DNA of 64,000 bases from Diprion similis (GCF_021155765.1 NC_060107.1:18152501-18216500), one strand, 5' to 3'; shown: positions 10,601-20,418, counted from the stretch's first letter. Made by a program: numbers and translations. The notes: generated from the letters alone by a model not told the origin.

Positions 10601-11800
10601 TTGGCCCATAGATTTTTGCCAGAGCCTTCCGAGATGGCCAATAGACCTGGTGTTATTCAACTCAAGCAACTTTTGAAGTTGCCTGCATATCAAGGTGTTC
10701 TAGATTCTGAAGGTCGAGTTCTTCCACCAAAGTCTCCGATATTCGAAAGATTATCCAATGCTATTGATAACGGGAATTGTTTCAATGCGAAATACGTTTA
10801 CACTATATTAAAATTGGATCGATATGGCGTTTATACCGAATTACTGAGCACGCTCAATATCACTCCGGTTAACAATGTCGCTGCTATCATGAATAGTACC
10901 GCTGATTCGATTGATGAGAATCCTCGCGAATTTAGTCTTGACGTTGCAGATGTGTGGGATAAAATGCAACCAGAAGAGGTAGAATATCGTTTCAAAAATC
11001 GAGAGAAACGCCGATTGCATACTTTGAGACGCTATGCTTGGACGCATGCTTTGTATGATAAGATTTTCGAGGAGACCAAAATTCCATGCGCACTGACTTT
11101 CAAAACTGTAAAAATGTCAGCCAGTGGGTATTTTGCTAGTGTCTGGGGGAATTGCTCCGAATGCCCTGCTCGCTTTGAAGGTCGCATTGTGCACCCTCCA
11201 GAACAAGGCTTACCCATAATCATGGAATGTGGCGTAACTGAGTTTGATCCGTCAGTGAAACATAAAAAAAAGCGCCAGCTCAAAGGGGATTCCAGGGACG
11301 AAGTTGCGAAAAAACTCGTTGAAGGAAATGTACTTCCCTGTTCATGGAGGCGACAAGAAGCGGACAAGTTGATGAAGTTTGGTGATGACGAACCACCTCA
11401 TTTATTTAGTGGCCATGTCCTGCGAAAGGCTAAACAAGAACGCCAAGACAACATATTAGGGATCACCACTAATAATGTTTTTGAAAGTATTCAGTTAATG
11501 AAATATAGCACTAGATATGAGGGAGCTATCAAATCTATTGGCTTGGACCCGCTGTACGTGCATTATTGGACTAGGGAGCAGACTGCAGTTTATGAACAGT
11601 TTCCATATACACTGTACATCGATGCAACGGGTTCATTGATGAAAAAAGTCAACCTACCTAATGGTGAAACTTGCTCTCATATTTACTTATATCAAGCCGT
11701 AGCGCAAGTTGATAAAAATACAGCTCCGGTATTTCAAATGGTCTCTTCGGTCCAGAATACGAATGCTATTGCCTATTGGCTCTTTGAATTTTTACGATAA
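10601..11800 (+). CDS. MULE transposase N-terminal half (right copy)
   Basis: Identical in translation to the left-arm copy, with the first ATG at 10634. It has the GNCSECPARF Cys motif, the catalytic Asp330 in YIDATG, and ends with FEFLR at a TAA. The upstream leader from 10244 contains no convincing coding exon. The downstream frame, beginning nine codons after the stop, is in phase. Confidence 0.8.
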   Translation: MAHRFLPEPSEMANRPGVIQLKQLLKLPAYQGVLDSEGRVLPPKSPIFERLSNAIDNGNCFNAKYVYTILKLDRYGVYTELLSTLNITPVNNVAAIMNSTADSIDENPREFSLDVADVWDKMQPEEVEYRFKNREKRRLHTLRRYAWTHALYDKIFEETKIPCALTFKTVKMSASGYFASVWGNCSECPARFEGRIVHPPEQGLPIIMECGVTEFDPSVKHKKKRQLKGDSRDEVAKKLVEGNVLPCSWRRQEADKLMKFGDDEPPHLFSGHVLRKAKQERQDNILGITTNNVFESIQLMKYSTRYEGAIKSIGLDPLYVHYWTREQTAVYEQFPYTLYIDATGSLMKKVNLPNGETCSHIYLYQAVAQVDKNTAPVFQMVSSVQNTNAIAYWLFEFLR

Positions 11801-11827
11801 GGATCTCAGCAGAAATCATGCTTTCCA

Positions 11828-13765
11828 ATGCCTAAGGAGGTAGTTACAGACTTTGACAAGGCTCTTCTGGGTGCAACTGCTAGAGCTTTTGCACAGCAGC
11901 CAAGCTTGAAAGACTATCTGTCTATGTGCTTCAACCTTATAAAGGGAGTCTCTTCTGTCGCACCACCGTGTCTTTTGCGTTTGGACATATACCACTTTAT
12001 GAATATGGTCGCGCGATGGAAATGTTTCTCCGGAAAAGCGTCAGGAGTGCGTCCATTTTATCTACGATCGGTTGCTATCTTGCGGAAGCAAACTACTTTT
12101 GAGGAATTCGAAAATCTTGCGAAAGCCTTATTAACTGTAGCGTTGGGTGAAAATCAATCAAAGGGAAGTACGGTCGATGCTGCACGGTCGATACTTACGT
12201 CGATGATCAGGGGCGCCAATTTTTCCGAAATCTCTGAGCACCATTTGATTGAGCCAATTGAAGAAGCGATCGTCATTGAGGAACATGAATTACGAGCCAC
12301 AAGTCTGCAGACGTGGGCAGAAAATCTGTATAAAAACTGTGTCACAATGCTTGGAAGTGAATCTCAATCCGATTATATTAACGGATACTATTCCTTGGAA
12401 TTTGCGAAAAAATTGAAAACGCTACTACCGTATTTTCCGTTATATAGCGAGATTATGCCGGGAGTCATTGGCTACGGATCCGTCAACGCAACATCTGCGG
12501 CGGTGGAATCAGAATTCAACGATTTGAAGCACCGCACGTTGAGAAATGTTGGCCGGCCACTACGCGTGGATAAATTTCTTAGTCGACACATTACGTCATT
12601 GTCTGGTCGACTGAAACTTGCCATTGCAGGCAAAATCAGTCCCGACTTTGATCCATATATAGGAAATGAGGTTTGCGTCCGGAAAGATCTTACCGTGGAA
12701 AATGATCAGCCTGATGATCCTGATACATTCGAAACTTCTATGCTAGAGACATCGGTATTGAATGAATCCGTCCAGAAAGATCTCATTGAAAAGGATGATC
12801 GCACCGATAACCCAGAGATATTCGAGACATCGGTATTAGATGAATTGAAAGAAGAACAAAATTGGCGAAATAAGAATTCAAAGCGGCCCAAACTTACATA
12901 CGGTGACCCATGTCCCCAATTTGATTCGTCAAATATAAAGTACTCCGCATTACCAGTATTGCCCAACGGCCACTGGTGCCCAAGTGTTCGTGACAAAGAA
13001 TTCACTATTATCTTGTCAAATACGTGCGGCTTTGATAGCTTATGCCAGATTTTGGCAATGGCTCTGCATACCAGCGAAGTCTACCAGTCAGCGTGTGCTC
13101 AAGCACTCTCGCCAATATACGCTGTTGTGAAGACTCTGATATCTGACGGCTTGTGTCAGAAAATTTACAAGCAGCGTGCAAATATTCTGACCGGTATACG
13201 AGAATTGCATCCAGTAACTCGCCGGAAGATAATAAAAGTGAATGCAAAATCCAATATCCGTAATTTGACAACGTACTTGTTGGAGCAAGATCCGAGCTGT
13301 GTTACATTGGCCACTTGTTCCCACTGTGGCTGCGTAAATAAACGAACACATGTCACTTTGGATATTAATTTCGATATCCTAACTGAAAACGGAGTAAGCG
13401 ATCTTGCGGAAGCTCTGAGGAACGGTTCACACTCACCAAAAAAGTGTTGTGGGGACATCCCTACGTTAAAAAAAATCTACGGTCCACATCTTTTAATTGA
13501 GACTGATTGTGGAACCGGTAAAAAAGAGGCTTTGAAAAACTTTCCAAAAAATTTGCGTATGACGGATGAGCGATGCTATAACCTTGCTGGAGTAATTGGA
13601 TACTCTGGGGGAAGACGCGTAGAATCCATCGGTCACTACACGGCTTACGTCAAATTAGGTAACCAGTGGCTGCACTATGACGACGATTACCGAAAACCGA
13701 ACTCACGCCTAGTCATAGACGAGACACTGGTTGAGTCCACGTTGGGCATGTACATTCTTGCTTGA
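11828..13765 (+). CDS. MULE transposase C-terminal half with USP protease domain (right copy)
   Basis: Same protein as the left-arm copy: catalytic Asp8, Glu227/229, acidic linker with a repeated ETSVL motif, USP Cys400 and His603. Together with the upstream half it would make a protein of about 1,040 residues. The USP residues are all in place, so the protease domain appears intact even though the transposase frame is interrupted. Confidence 0.85.
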   Translation: MPKEVVTDFDKALLGATARAFAQQPSLKDYLSMCFNLIKGVSSVAPPCLLRLDIYHFMNMVARWKCFSGKASGVRPFYLRSVAILRKQTTFEEFENLAKALLTVALGENQSKGSTVDAARSILTSMIRGANFSEISEHHLIEPIEEAIVIEEHELRATSLQTWAENLYKNCVTMLGSESQSDYINGYYSLEFAKKLKTLLPYFPLYSEIMPGVIGYGSVNATSAAVESEFNDLKHRTLRNVGRPLRVDKFLSRHITSLSGRLKLAIAGKISPDFDPYIGNEVCVRKDLTVENDQPDDPDTFETSMLETSVLNESVQKDLIEKDDRTDNPEIFETSVLDELKEEQNWRNKNSKRPKLTYGDPCPQFDSSNIKYSALPVLPNGHWCPSVRDKEFTIILSNTCGFDSLCQILAMALHTSEVYQSACAQALSPIYAVVKTLISDGLCQKIYKQRANILTGIRELHPVTRRKIIKVNAKSNIRNLTTYLLEQDPSCVTLATCSHCGCVNKRTHVTLDINFDILTENGVSDLAEALRNGSHSPKKCCGDIPTLKKIYGPHLLIETDCGTGKKEALKNFPKNLRMTDERCYNLAGVIGYSGGRRVESIGHYTAYVKLGNQWLHYDDDYRKPNSRLVIDETLVESTLGMYILA

Positions 13766-14205
13766 AGCGTTGGATATAGTTCATTTCGCGTATTCGATGA
13801 CGCTGAAATGAATAAAAGGACGAGTCGGAAAAAATAGTCATTCAAAATATATAAAGACTTAAGTCTTTATATATTTTGAATATATTTACTACTATATATA
13901 TATTACACATATATATTTGTATATAATAATATTATTATATTTTATTTGGCACAACTATTTTTTTTGTATCTTTTTTTTTTTTTTTTCTATGAACTTTTTT
14001 TTATCAAGTTTTTTAAATCACAATCAGTTTAATTTATAACACATAATTTTGTTTTGTTTTACTTAAAAAATTCTTTCGAAACTTTCTTGCAGTGATATGG
14101 ATTCTTGTTTGAATAACTGTACGTTTTTACTACTATATATATATATATATATATAGTAAAAAAACTTTCTTGCAGTGATATGGATTCTTGTTTGAATAAC
14201 TGTAC

Positions 14206-14633
14206 TAAGACTGTACTAACTGTAATAAGAAAGTTTCGAAAGAATTTTTTAAGTAAAACAAAACAAAATTATGTGTTATAAATTAAACTGATTGTGATTT
14301 AAAAAACTTGATAAAAAAAAGTTCATAGAAAAAAAAAAAAAAAAGATACAAAAAAAATAGTTGTGCCAAATAAAATATAATAATATTATTATATACAAAT
14401 ATATATGTGTAATATTTCGAACTCAACGGAAATTATTATGTGTTATGAGCAGAACTTATTATATGTTATGAAATTAATGAAAAAAAAAAATAATAAAAAA
14501 AAAACAGTTGTGTCAAATATAATAGAGTAATGAGAAAAATATATATAGATATATAAAAAAGTATATTAAGATTATAACGATACTACAGCGAAGAATGTAT
14601 CAGTAAAAACGTTCAGTTGACAATACTACGGAA

Positions 14634-14664
<31 letters not shown>
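14206..14664. repeat. AT-rich satellite units between MULE locus and gypsy LTR
   Basis: Satellite in the plus orientation. It includes a second block absent from the first kilobase: TCGAACTCAACGGAAAT, GAGCAGAACTTATTATATG, CAGTTGTGTCAAATATAATA and GATACTACAGCGAAGAATG. It ends in a TA run in which the gypsy element inserted. The same second block recurs after 20,280 and after 24,727. Confidence 0.8.
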
Positions 14665-14668
<4 letters not shown>

Positions 14669-14997
14669 GGAGTATTTCAAATATGTGTTGTTGTATTCTT
14701 TTACAAATCCCTGTTTAATTTATCACATTAAAATCAATAAATAAGAATTTGAACTCTTGATGAGTCTGCCATATCAAGCGTCAAGCGTTATTTTGGTAAG
14801 CTATGAATATAGCATGGTGATGGACCTTAGTAACAAACAAATGGGTTGTTGATAACTACGCTTGAACGAAATCGACAGTCACGGGAAAACGAGAGAGTTG
14901 ACCAGACGTGTCGGGATCATTACGCTTAAAGATGAGTAATATAAATCAAGAAGATCATTTTCCGTCTTCACCGCCTTTCCGAGGCTTCTCCTCGACA
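14665..14997 (+). repeat. 5' LTR of gypsy element
   Basis: 333 bp, 5'-TGTCGG...CGACA-3'. It holds AATAAATAAG near position 90 (candidate polyadenylation signal) and the ATG at 14932 that opens the gag-pol frame, so the last 66 bases are both LTR and coding. Confidence 0.95.
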
Positions 14998-17900
14998 TCA
15001 GAAGTGGGATGTGGATCTGTTAACCCACAAGGAACGAGTGAGCATAACGAAGAAAAGTGGCGATTGCTTCTTGAACAACAGAATCGTAATTTTCTTGCGT
15101 TATTACAAGTGATGAAAACTCCTTCAGTGAATAATAATAATGTGCATCTACCGGAGTTTGATCCTGATAAACCGGAAGTGAACGCGAGATCATGGATAAC
15201 GACCGCTGATATTTGTATGACTGATCAACCATTGCAAGGTGCACCGTTAATGATTGAGTTGAGTCGTGCTATGAGGGGACAGGCTTTGGCATGGCTGTCG
15301 CAAGTATCATATGCCGGGATAACGTGGAGCGAATTTAAAGAATTGTTCGTATCAAGGTATGATTGTCCGGAAACTCTTGCTGCATTTTTAATAAGTTTTA
15401 CCAACAATAAACCTAAAGAAGGTGAATGTATTGCGTCTTATGCTGCGTCGTTGATGAATTCATTGATGAATCAGTGGAAAAACTTGACCACTGAAGAGAT
15501 AGCAATATCAACAATATTGGCGCATATTGCACGTTTTGAATCACGTGTCCAACGTCTCGCTTTCACGACCAAAATTATTACAAGGAATCAACTCCATAAT
15601 GAGTTGAAAGCTATGTCATTTTTGAAACGAAGATCTTCAGAAAGTCAAAATGAACGTAATGAGGGATCCGAGTCAAAAAAATTCAAGTTTACGCCATTTT
15701 CTCTTGAAGTCAAATGTTTCCAATGTGGAAAAATAGGCCATAAAGCATCAACGTGTCGATCAAGGAAGGAAAATCATAGGATGGAGAGACAAACTGGAAT
15801 TCAAAAGGAATTATGGAAGAAAAATTCTTCAGTCCGATCCTCAGATTCCATTAAATGTTTCAAATGTCAGAAGATGGGTCATTTTGCTTCGCGTTGTCCT
15901 GAGAAAGCTGCAAAGGAAGGATTTGATAATGGCAATGGTAAAATTATGGAGCGTCGTGTTGATATGTGTGTAATTAACATGCCTGCTGGAGTTTTACAAC
16001 AAGCCGGTGAGCGATTTTCATTTTACTATGACTCAGGATCTCAATGTTCTCTTATCAAGGAGTCAATTTCTTGTAAAATTCATGGAAAACGATTAAATAA
16101 TGTCGTTACTATGACTGGTATTGGGCAAGCAAGCGTTATTAGCACTTTACAAATTTTATCAACTGTAAACATTGACGATGTTACTATTGAAATACTTTTT
16201 CATGTTCTATTTGATCGATACTTACGTCACGACATTATGATAGGTGCGGAAATATTAAGTCAGGGTTTATCTGTACTAATGACAGTTGACACATTAAAGT
16301 TAACCAAAACACGTGTTGTTAATACGTGTAATGTAACGCTTCATGAATTCAACTTTGACAGTGTGGACACCGATATTTCTTTCGAATATAAATCGAAATT
16401 AGTATCCATCTTGAACAAATTCAAAAATCAATTTGTGTATGGTACTCCAAAAGGTCGTGCGGATGTTGAAACCGTAAAAATCCGCCTCAAGGACCCAAAT
16501 AAAACAGTTTACCGTCGCCCATATAGATTGAGTGAAGAAGAACGGAAAATTGTTCGTGATAAAATAAACGAACTTTTAAACGCTAAAGTAATTCGTCCCA
16601 GTTCTTCCCCTTTTGCAAGTCCTATTCTTCTTGTCAAGAAAAAGGATGGTTCAGACAGAATGTGTATAGATTACAGGGAGTTGAATGACAACACCGTTCC
16701 CGAAAGATTTCCGTTGCCCTTAATTTCGGATCAGATTAACAGACTCCATGGATGTTTTTACTTTTCGATCCTAGACATGGCCAGTGGGTATCATCAGCTG
16801 CCAATGCATCCTGATTCAATAGAAAAGACAGCATTTATCACCTCGGAAGGACATTTTGAGTATCTTGCTTTACCTTTTGGTCTTCGTAACGCTCCTGCGG
16901 CATTCCAACGCGCAGTGATAACGGCTTTAGGTGAACTTGCTAATACGTATGTGGTAGTCTACATGGATGATATTCTTGTTGTTGGAACACAAGATATAGA
17001 AGAATCTTTAAACCGAGTAGAAAAAGTTTTAAGCACACTCACAAAGGCAGGTTTTTCTTTTAACATCAAGAAGTGTTCCTTCATGAAACAAAAGGTGGAG
17101 TATCTTGGCTATGAAGTAAGTCAAGGTGAAGTTAGGCCGAATCCTCGGAAGATCGAGGCACTGGTAGCTTTACCCCCTCCTCAAACTGTATACCAGTTAC
17201 GTCAATTCATAGGGTTGGCGTCTTATTTTCGACAATTTGTGTTTAAGTTCTCACAAATTATGACGCCACTTTTTGCTCTAACAAGTTCTTCAAAGAAAAA
17301 TCTTGATTGGAAACCTGATCACGAGGCTATACGTCAGAAAATTATCACTTCATTGACTAATGAACCAGTATTAACAATATACAATCCTGAGTGTCCAACT
17401 GAGTTACACACGGACGCAAGTTCTATAGGTTATGGGGCAATTCTTATGCAGAAGAAGGAAAGTAAACTTCGACCAGTGGCTTATTTCAGCAAACGCACTA
17501 CGACTGCAGAATCAAAATATCACTCATACGAGTTAGAGACGCTCGCAGTTGTTAATGCGGTGAAACATTTCAGACATTACCTACATGGCTGTAAATTTAC
17601 CGTAGTAACAGACTGCAGTTCGTTACAAGCGTCACGAAAGAAATTAGATCTCACACCACGAGTTCATAGGTGGTGGGCCTTCCTACAGACATTCGATTTT
17701 GAAATTGTTCATAGAGATGGGAAGCGCATGGGTCATGCTGATTTCTTCTCTAGAAATCCTTTGCCTGAAACACCTCCCAAGACTTTTGATAAAGTCGAGC
17801 AAAAGGAAGTCTATACAATAGATCTTTCTGGAAATTGGTTGTCTGCTGAGCAACAGCGAGACTCCGAAATTTCAAAGCTAAAAACTGATTTTAATGAGAA

Positions 17901-19110
17901 CCGATTGGACGAAGAAATGAGTAAAACTTTAGAGATTCGATCAGGAATTTTGTATCGAAAGATTCAACGTAATGGAAGATCACGGTGGTTGCCCATTTTA
18001 CCTCGAGCTCTTAGGTGGTCAGTCATCAACACCGCACACGAATCATTAATGCATCTTGGATGGGAGAAAACTTTAGAAAAGTTATATGATCTCTATTGGT
18101 TCGAAAAAATGTCCAAATTTACCAGAAAATTTGTGGATAATTGCGTTACTTGTAAAATCGCTAAATCTCATTCGGGAAAAATTCAAGCGGAGTTGCACCC
18201 GATTCCAAAGATTGCCATACCATGGCATACAATACATATCGATGCTACTGGCAAACTCAGTGGTAAAAACGACAAGAAAGAGTATGTATTTGTAATGATT
18301 GATGCGTTCACAAAATTTGTAATTTTACGTCACACACTTCGTATTGACACAGTAAACAGTATCAAAGCCTTGTCATGCTGTGTATCTTTGTTTGGAGCTC
18401 CGGTTAGGGTGATTGCAGATCAAGGACGTTGTTTTGCGAGTTCAGATTTTAAGGAATTTTGTGAATCTCACAAAATTAATCTTCATCTGATAGCGACTGG
18501 GAGTTCTCGTGCAAATGGACAGGTTGAACGAGTTATGGGTACGCTCAGGAATATGCTGACAGCAGTGGAAACAGGTATAGAACGATCATGGCAGGACGAA
18601 TTATCTGATGTTCAATTAGCTCTGAACTGTGCTGTCAATCGAATCACTAAATTTAGTCCACTTGAACTATTAATGGGCAAGGTAGCTAGGCCATTGAAAT
18701 TGATGCTCGCAGATGATATTGAACCGCAAGTTGACATAGACGAGGTCCGAAGTTTGGCTGTAACAAATATGGACAAAAACGCTGAGTATGACAAAACTAG
18801 ATTCGATCGGACAAAAGCAAAAGTTGATAAATTCGAGATAGGAGATTTTGTATTGATTCAAAACGAAGAACGCAATCAAACGAAGATTGACCCTAAATAC
18901 AAAGGACCGTTTAAAGTAGTCGACGTGCTTGATGGAGATAGATACGTTCTCACAGCTCTCGATTCGAATAGAAGATACAAATACTCTCATGACAGATTAA
19001 GAAAAATGCCCGATACCAACATTCAAGTCGACATTCCAGATCAAGACTCCTTGCTAGGCGAACCTGAAGAAATTTCAAGTGTGTATACAGTCTTAGAATC
19101 ATACAATTAA
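14932..19110 (+). CDS. Gag-Pol polyprotein of gypsy element
   Basis: A single 1,392-codon frame from ATG 14932 (in phase upstream to 14908 without another ATG). Gag occupies roughly residues 1-350, with two zinc knuckles CFQCGKIGHKASTC and CFKCQKMGHFASRC. The protease has YDSGSQCSLI near 366. Reverse transcriptase has YMDDILV near 677. RNase H has HTDASS near 825. Integrase has an HHCC finger ending CVTCK near 1070 and catalytic residues in HIDATG, IADQG and GQVERV. No frameshift between gag and pol is needed. All catalytic motifs look intact, so the element may be autonomous. The start in the LTR is the odd feature. The clade within gypsy is uncertain. Confidence 0.92.
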   Translation: MSNINQEDHFPSSPPFRGFSSTSEVGCGSVNPQGTSEHNEEKWRLLLEQQNRNFLALLQVMKTPSVNNNNVHLPEFDPDKPEVNARSWITTADICMTDQPLQGAPLMIELSRAMRGQALAWLSQVSYAGITWSEFKELFVSRYDCPETLAAFLISFTNNKPKEGECIASYAASLMNSLMNQWKNLTTEEIAISTILAHIARFESRVQRLAFTTKIITRNQLHNELKAMSFLKRRSSESQNERNEGSESKKFKFTPFSLEVKCFQCGKIGHKASTCRSRKENHRMERQTGIQKELWKKNSSVRSSDSIKCFKCQKMGHFASRCPEKAAKEGFDNGNGKIMERRVDMCVINMPAGVLQQAGERFSFYYDSGSQCSLIKESISCKIHGKRLNNVVTMTGIGQASVISTLQILSTVNIDDVTIEILFHVLFDRYLRHDIMIGAEILSQGLSVLMTVDTLKLTKTRVVNTCNVTLHEFNFDSVDTDISFEYKSKLVSILNKFKNQFVYGTPKGRADVETVKIRLKDPNKTVYRRPYRLSEEERKIVRDKINELLNAKVIRPSSSPFASPILLVKKKDGSDRMCIDYRELNDNTVPERFPLPLISDQINRLHGCFYFSILDMASGYHQLPMHPDSIEKTAFITSEGHFEYLALPFGLRNAPAAFQRAVITALGELANTYVVVYMDDILVVGTQDIEESLNRVEKVLSTLTKAGFSFNIKKCSFMKQKVEYLGYEVSQGEVRPNPRKIEALVALPPPQTVYQLRQFIGLASYFRQFVFKFSQIMTPLFALTSSSKKNLDWKPDHEAIRQKIITSLTNEPVLTIYNPECPTELHTDASSIGYGAILMQKKESKLRPVAYFSKRTTTAESKYHSYELETLAVVNAVKHFRHYLHGCKFTVVTDCSSLQASRKKLDLTPRVHRWWAFLQTFDFEIVHRDGKRMGHADFFSRNPLPETPPKTFDKVEQKEVYTIDLSGNWLSAEQQRDSEISKLKTDFNENRLDEEMSKTLEIRSGILYRKIQRNGRSRWLPILPRALRWSVINTAHESLMHLGWEKTLEKLYDLYWFEKMSKFTRKFVDNCVTCKIAKSHSGKIQAELHPIPKIAIPWHTIHIDATGKLSGKNDKKEYVFVMIDAFTKFVILRHTLRIDTVNSIKALSCCVSLFGAPVRVIADQGRCFASSDFKEFCESHKINLHLIATGSSRANGQVERVMGTLRNMLTAVETGIERSWQDELSDVQLALNCAVNRITKFSPLELLMGKVARPLKLMLADDIEPQVDIDEVRSLAVTNMDKNAEYDKTRFDRTKAKVDKFEIGDFVLIQNEERNQTKIDPKYKGPFKVVDVLDGDRYVLTALDSNRRYKYSHDRLRKMPDTNIQVDIPDQDSLLGEPEEISSVYTVLESYN
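14998..15010 (+). other. Primer-binding site, tRNA-Leu type
   Basis: TCAGAAGTGGGAT directly follows the LTR. It is complementary to the acceptor/T-stem end of animal tRNA-Leu, lacking match to the terminal CCA and two further bases. It lies in frame within the gag-pol reading frame. Confidence 0.7.
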
Positions 19111-19189
19111 AGGTATATAGTACAGGCTTTTCTGATTAGAAGTATGAAACTGTATGAGAAAAGAGTGTGCCGTGGTGAAGGCTTGATGA

Positions 19190-19450
19190 GTGAGTACCTG
19201 TTACTGGATGGAAGTAACAGAGGTATTGTGTGTGAGTACCTGTTACTGGATGGAAGTAACAGAGATATTGTGTGTGAGTACCTGTTACTGGATGGAAGTA
19301 ACAGAGGTATTGTGTGTGAGTACCTGTTACTGGATGGAAGTAACAGAAGTATTGTGTGTGAGTACCTGTTACTGGATGGAAGTAACAGAGGTATTGTGTG
19401 TGAGTACCTGTTACTGGATGGGAGTAACAGAGGTATTGTGTACCCCGTTA
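19190..19450 (+). repeat. 42-bp minisatellite of small hairpins in gypsy 3' UTR
   Basis: Six copies of a 42-bp unit each contain CTGTTACTGGATGGAAGTAACAG, written here as the arms CTGTTACT and AGTAACAG around a short loop. Unit length is a multiple of three and an open frame crosses all copies, but it lacks support as a gene. Copies differ at one or two bases, suggesting recent expansion. Confidence 0.9.
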
Positions 19451-19711
19451 CTGGTTAAGAGCGGGATGTCTCATCACTGGATTAATGTGATCTGAGTTTA
19501 TATGAGAAACTGAATGAAAGAATATTTCTCATCTGAATGGCTTGAACTATGTTACTCATTTCAGAATACAGATTTTCATGTTTTAATTAAGGAAAGATGA
19601 ATCGGAAGGCCAGGGTGGCCGAGGCGAAAAATTATTGATGAAATATTTTTTTTTTTTTTCTTCTCTTTACAGACGAATCACACGAGGACGTGTGATAGAT
19701 CAGAATGGCCG

Positions 19712-20044
19712 TGTCGGAGTATTTCAAATATGTGTTGTTGTATTCTTTTACAAATCCCTGTTTAATTTATCAAATTAAAATCAATAAATAAGAATTTGAA
19801 CTCTTGATGAGTCTGCCATATCAAGCGTCAAGCGTTATTTTGGTAAGCTATGAATATAGCATGGTGATGGACCTTAGTAACAAACAAATGGGTTGTTGAT
19901 AACTACGCTTGAACGAAATCGACAGTCACGGGAAAACGAGAGAGTTGACCAGACGTGTCGGGATCGTTACGCTTAAAGATGAGTAATATAAATCAAGAAG
20001 ATCATTTTCCGTCTTCACCGCCTTTCCGAGGCTTCTCCTCGACA
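19712..20044 (+). repeat. 3' LTR of gypsy element
   Basis: 333 bp, same as the 5' LTR except two substitutions. The sequence just before it lacks a strong polypurine tract. Confidence 0.95.
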
Positions 20045-20418
20045 TATATATATAGTAGTAAACACGTACAGTTATCGAAACAAAAAGACCATATCAACGC
20101 AAGAAAGTTTCGAAAGAATTTTTTAAATAAAACAAAACAAAATTATGTGTTATACATTAAACTGATTGTATTTCATAAAAATTGATAGAAAAAAGTTCAT
20201 ACAAAAAACAAAAAAATACCAAAAAAACAGTCGTGCCAAATAAAATATAATAATATTATTATATATAAATATATATGTGTAATTTTTCAAACTCAACGGA
20301 AATCATTATGTTGTATGAGCAGAACTTATTATGTGTTATGAAATTGATAAATAAAAAAAAAAAAAAAAAAAAAAAACAGTTGGGTCAAATATAATAGAAT
20401 AATGATATAAATATATTC
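20045..20418. repeat. AT-rich satellite between gypsy and ISL2EU elements
   Basis: Diverged satellite unit resuming exactly after the LTR (TAGTAGTAAACACGTACAG and following blocks), including a 24-A run. It carries no gene. Confidence 0.8.

Larger units (their letters stand above)
718..13884. mobile_element. Composite inverted MULE pair around a CMC element
   Basis: Two MULE copies in opposite orientation point their 3' ends outward and share a central 5.6-kb element. The MULE-specific sequence starts at a short palindrome beginning near 718 (TATTCAAAATATATAAAG and its complement around CTTAAG) and is mirrored at the right end. The flanking satellite is mirrored too. This suggests inverted duplication of a locus rather than one ordinary insertion, but a single element with very long TIRs that include satellite-like ends is also possible. 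I could not find a MULE-type 8-10 bp target duplication. Confidence 0.6.
10244..14205. repeat. Right arm of giant inverted repeat
   Basis: This is the reverse complement of the left arm. It ends at 14205, where satellite in the opposite orientation resumes after a short unrelated junction (TAAGACTGTACTAACTG). That junction marks a rearrangement breakpoint. Confidence 0.95.
14665..20044 (+). mobile_element. Ty3/gypsy LTR retrotransposon
   Basis: The 5,380-bp element has two 333-bp LTRs beginning TGTCGG and ending CGACA. They differ at only two positions by eye, so insertion was recent. It has a tRNA-Leu-type primer site and one intact gag-pol frame, and no envelope gene. Flanks are TA repeats on both sides, so the TATA target duplication is likely but not provable. 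Confidence 0.95.

Noticed and set aside
10428-10676. 82-codon frame before the MULE transposase (and its mirror at 3926-4174)
   Set aside because: Hydrophobic, overlaps the transposase start in another frame and shows no family resemblance; probably leader sequence.
397-14205. Giant palindrome as a pure assembly artefact
   Set aside because: Not excluded, but the long non-palindromic centre, the one-sided MITE and different outer junctions make a simple mirrored-read error unlikely.
19144-19495. Repeat protein of 14-residue units after gypsy pol
   Set aside because: More than one frame is open through the same repeat, so openness carries no coding signal; the DNA-level hairpin is the better explanation.
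19111-19711. Envelope gene of the gypsy element
   Set aside because: The space after pol is too short and holds only the minisatellite and untranslated sequence.
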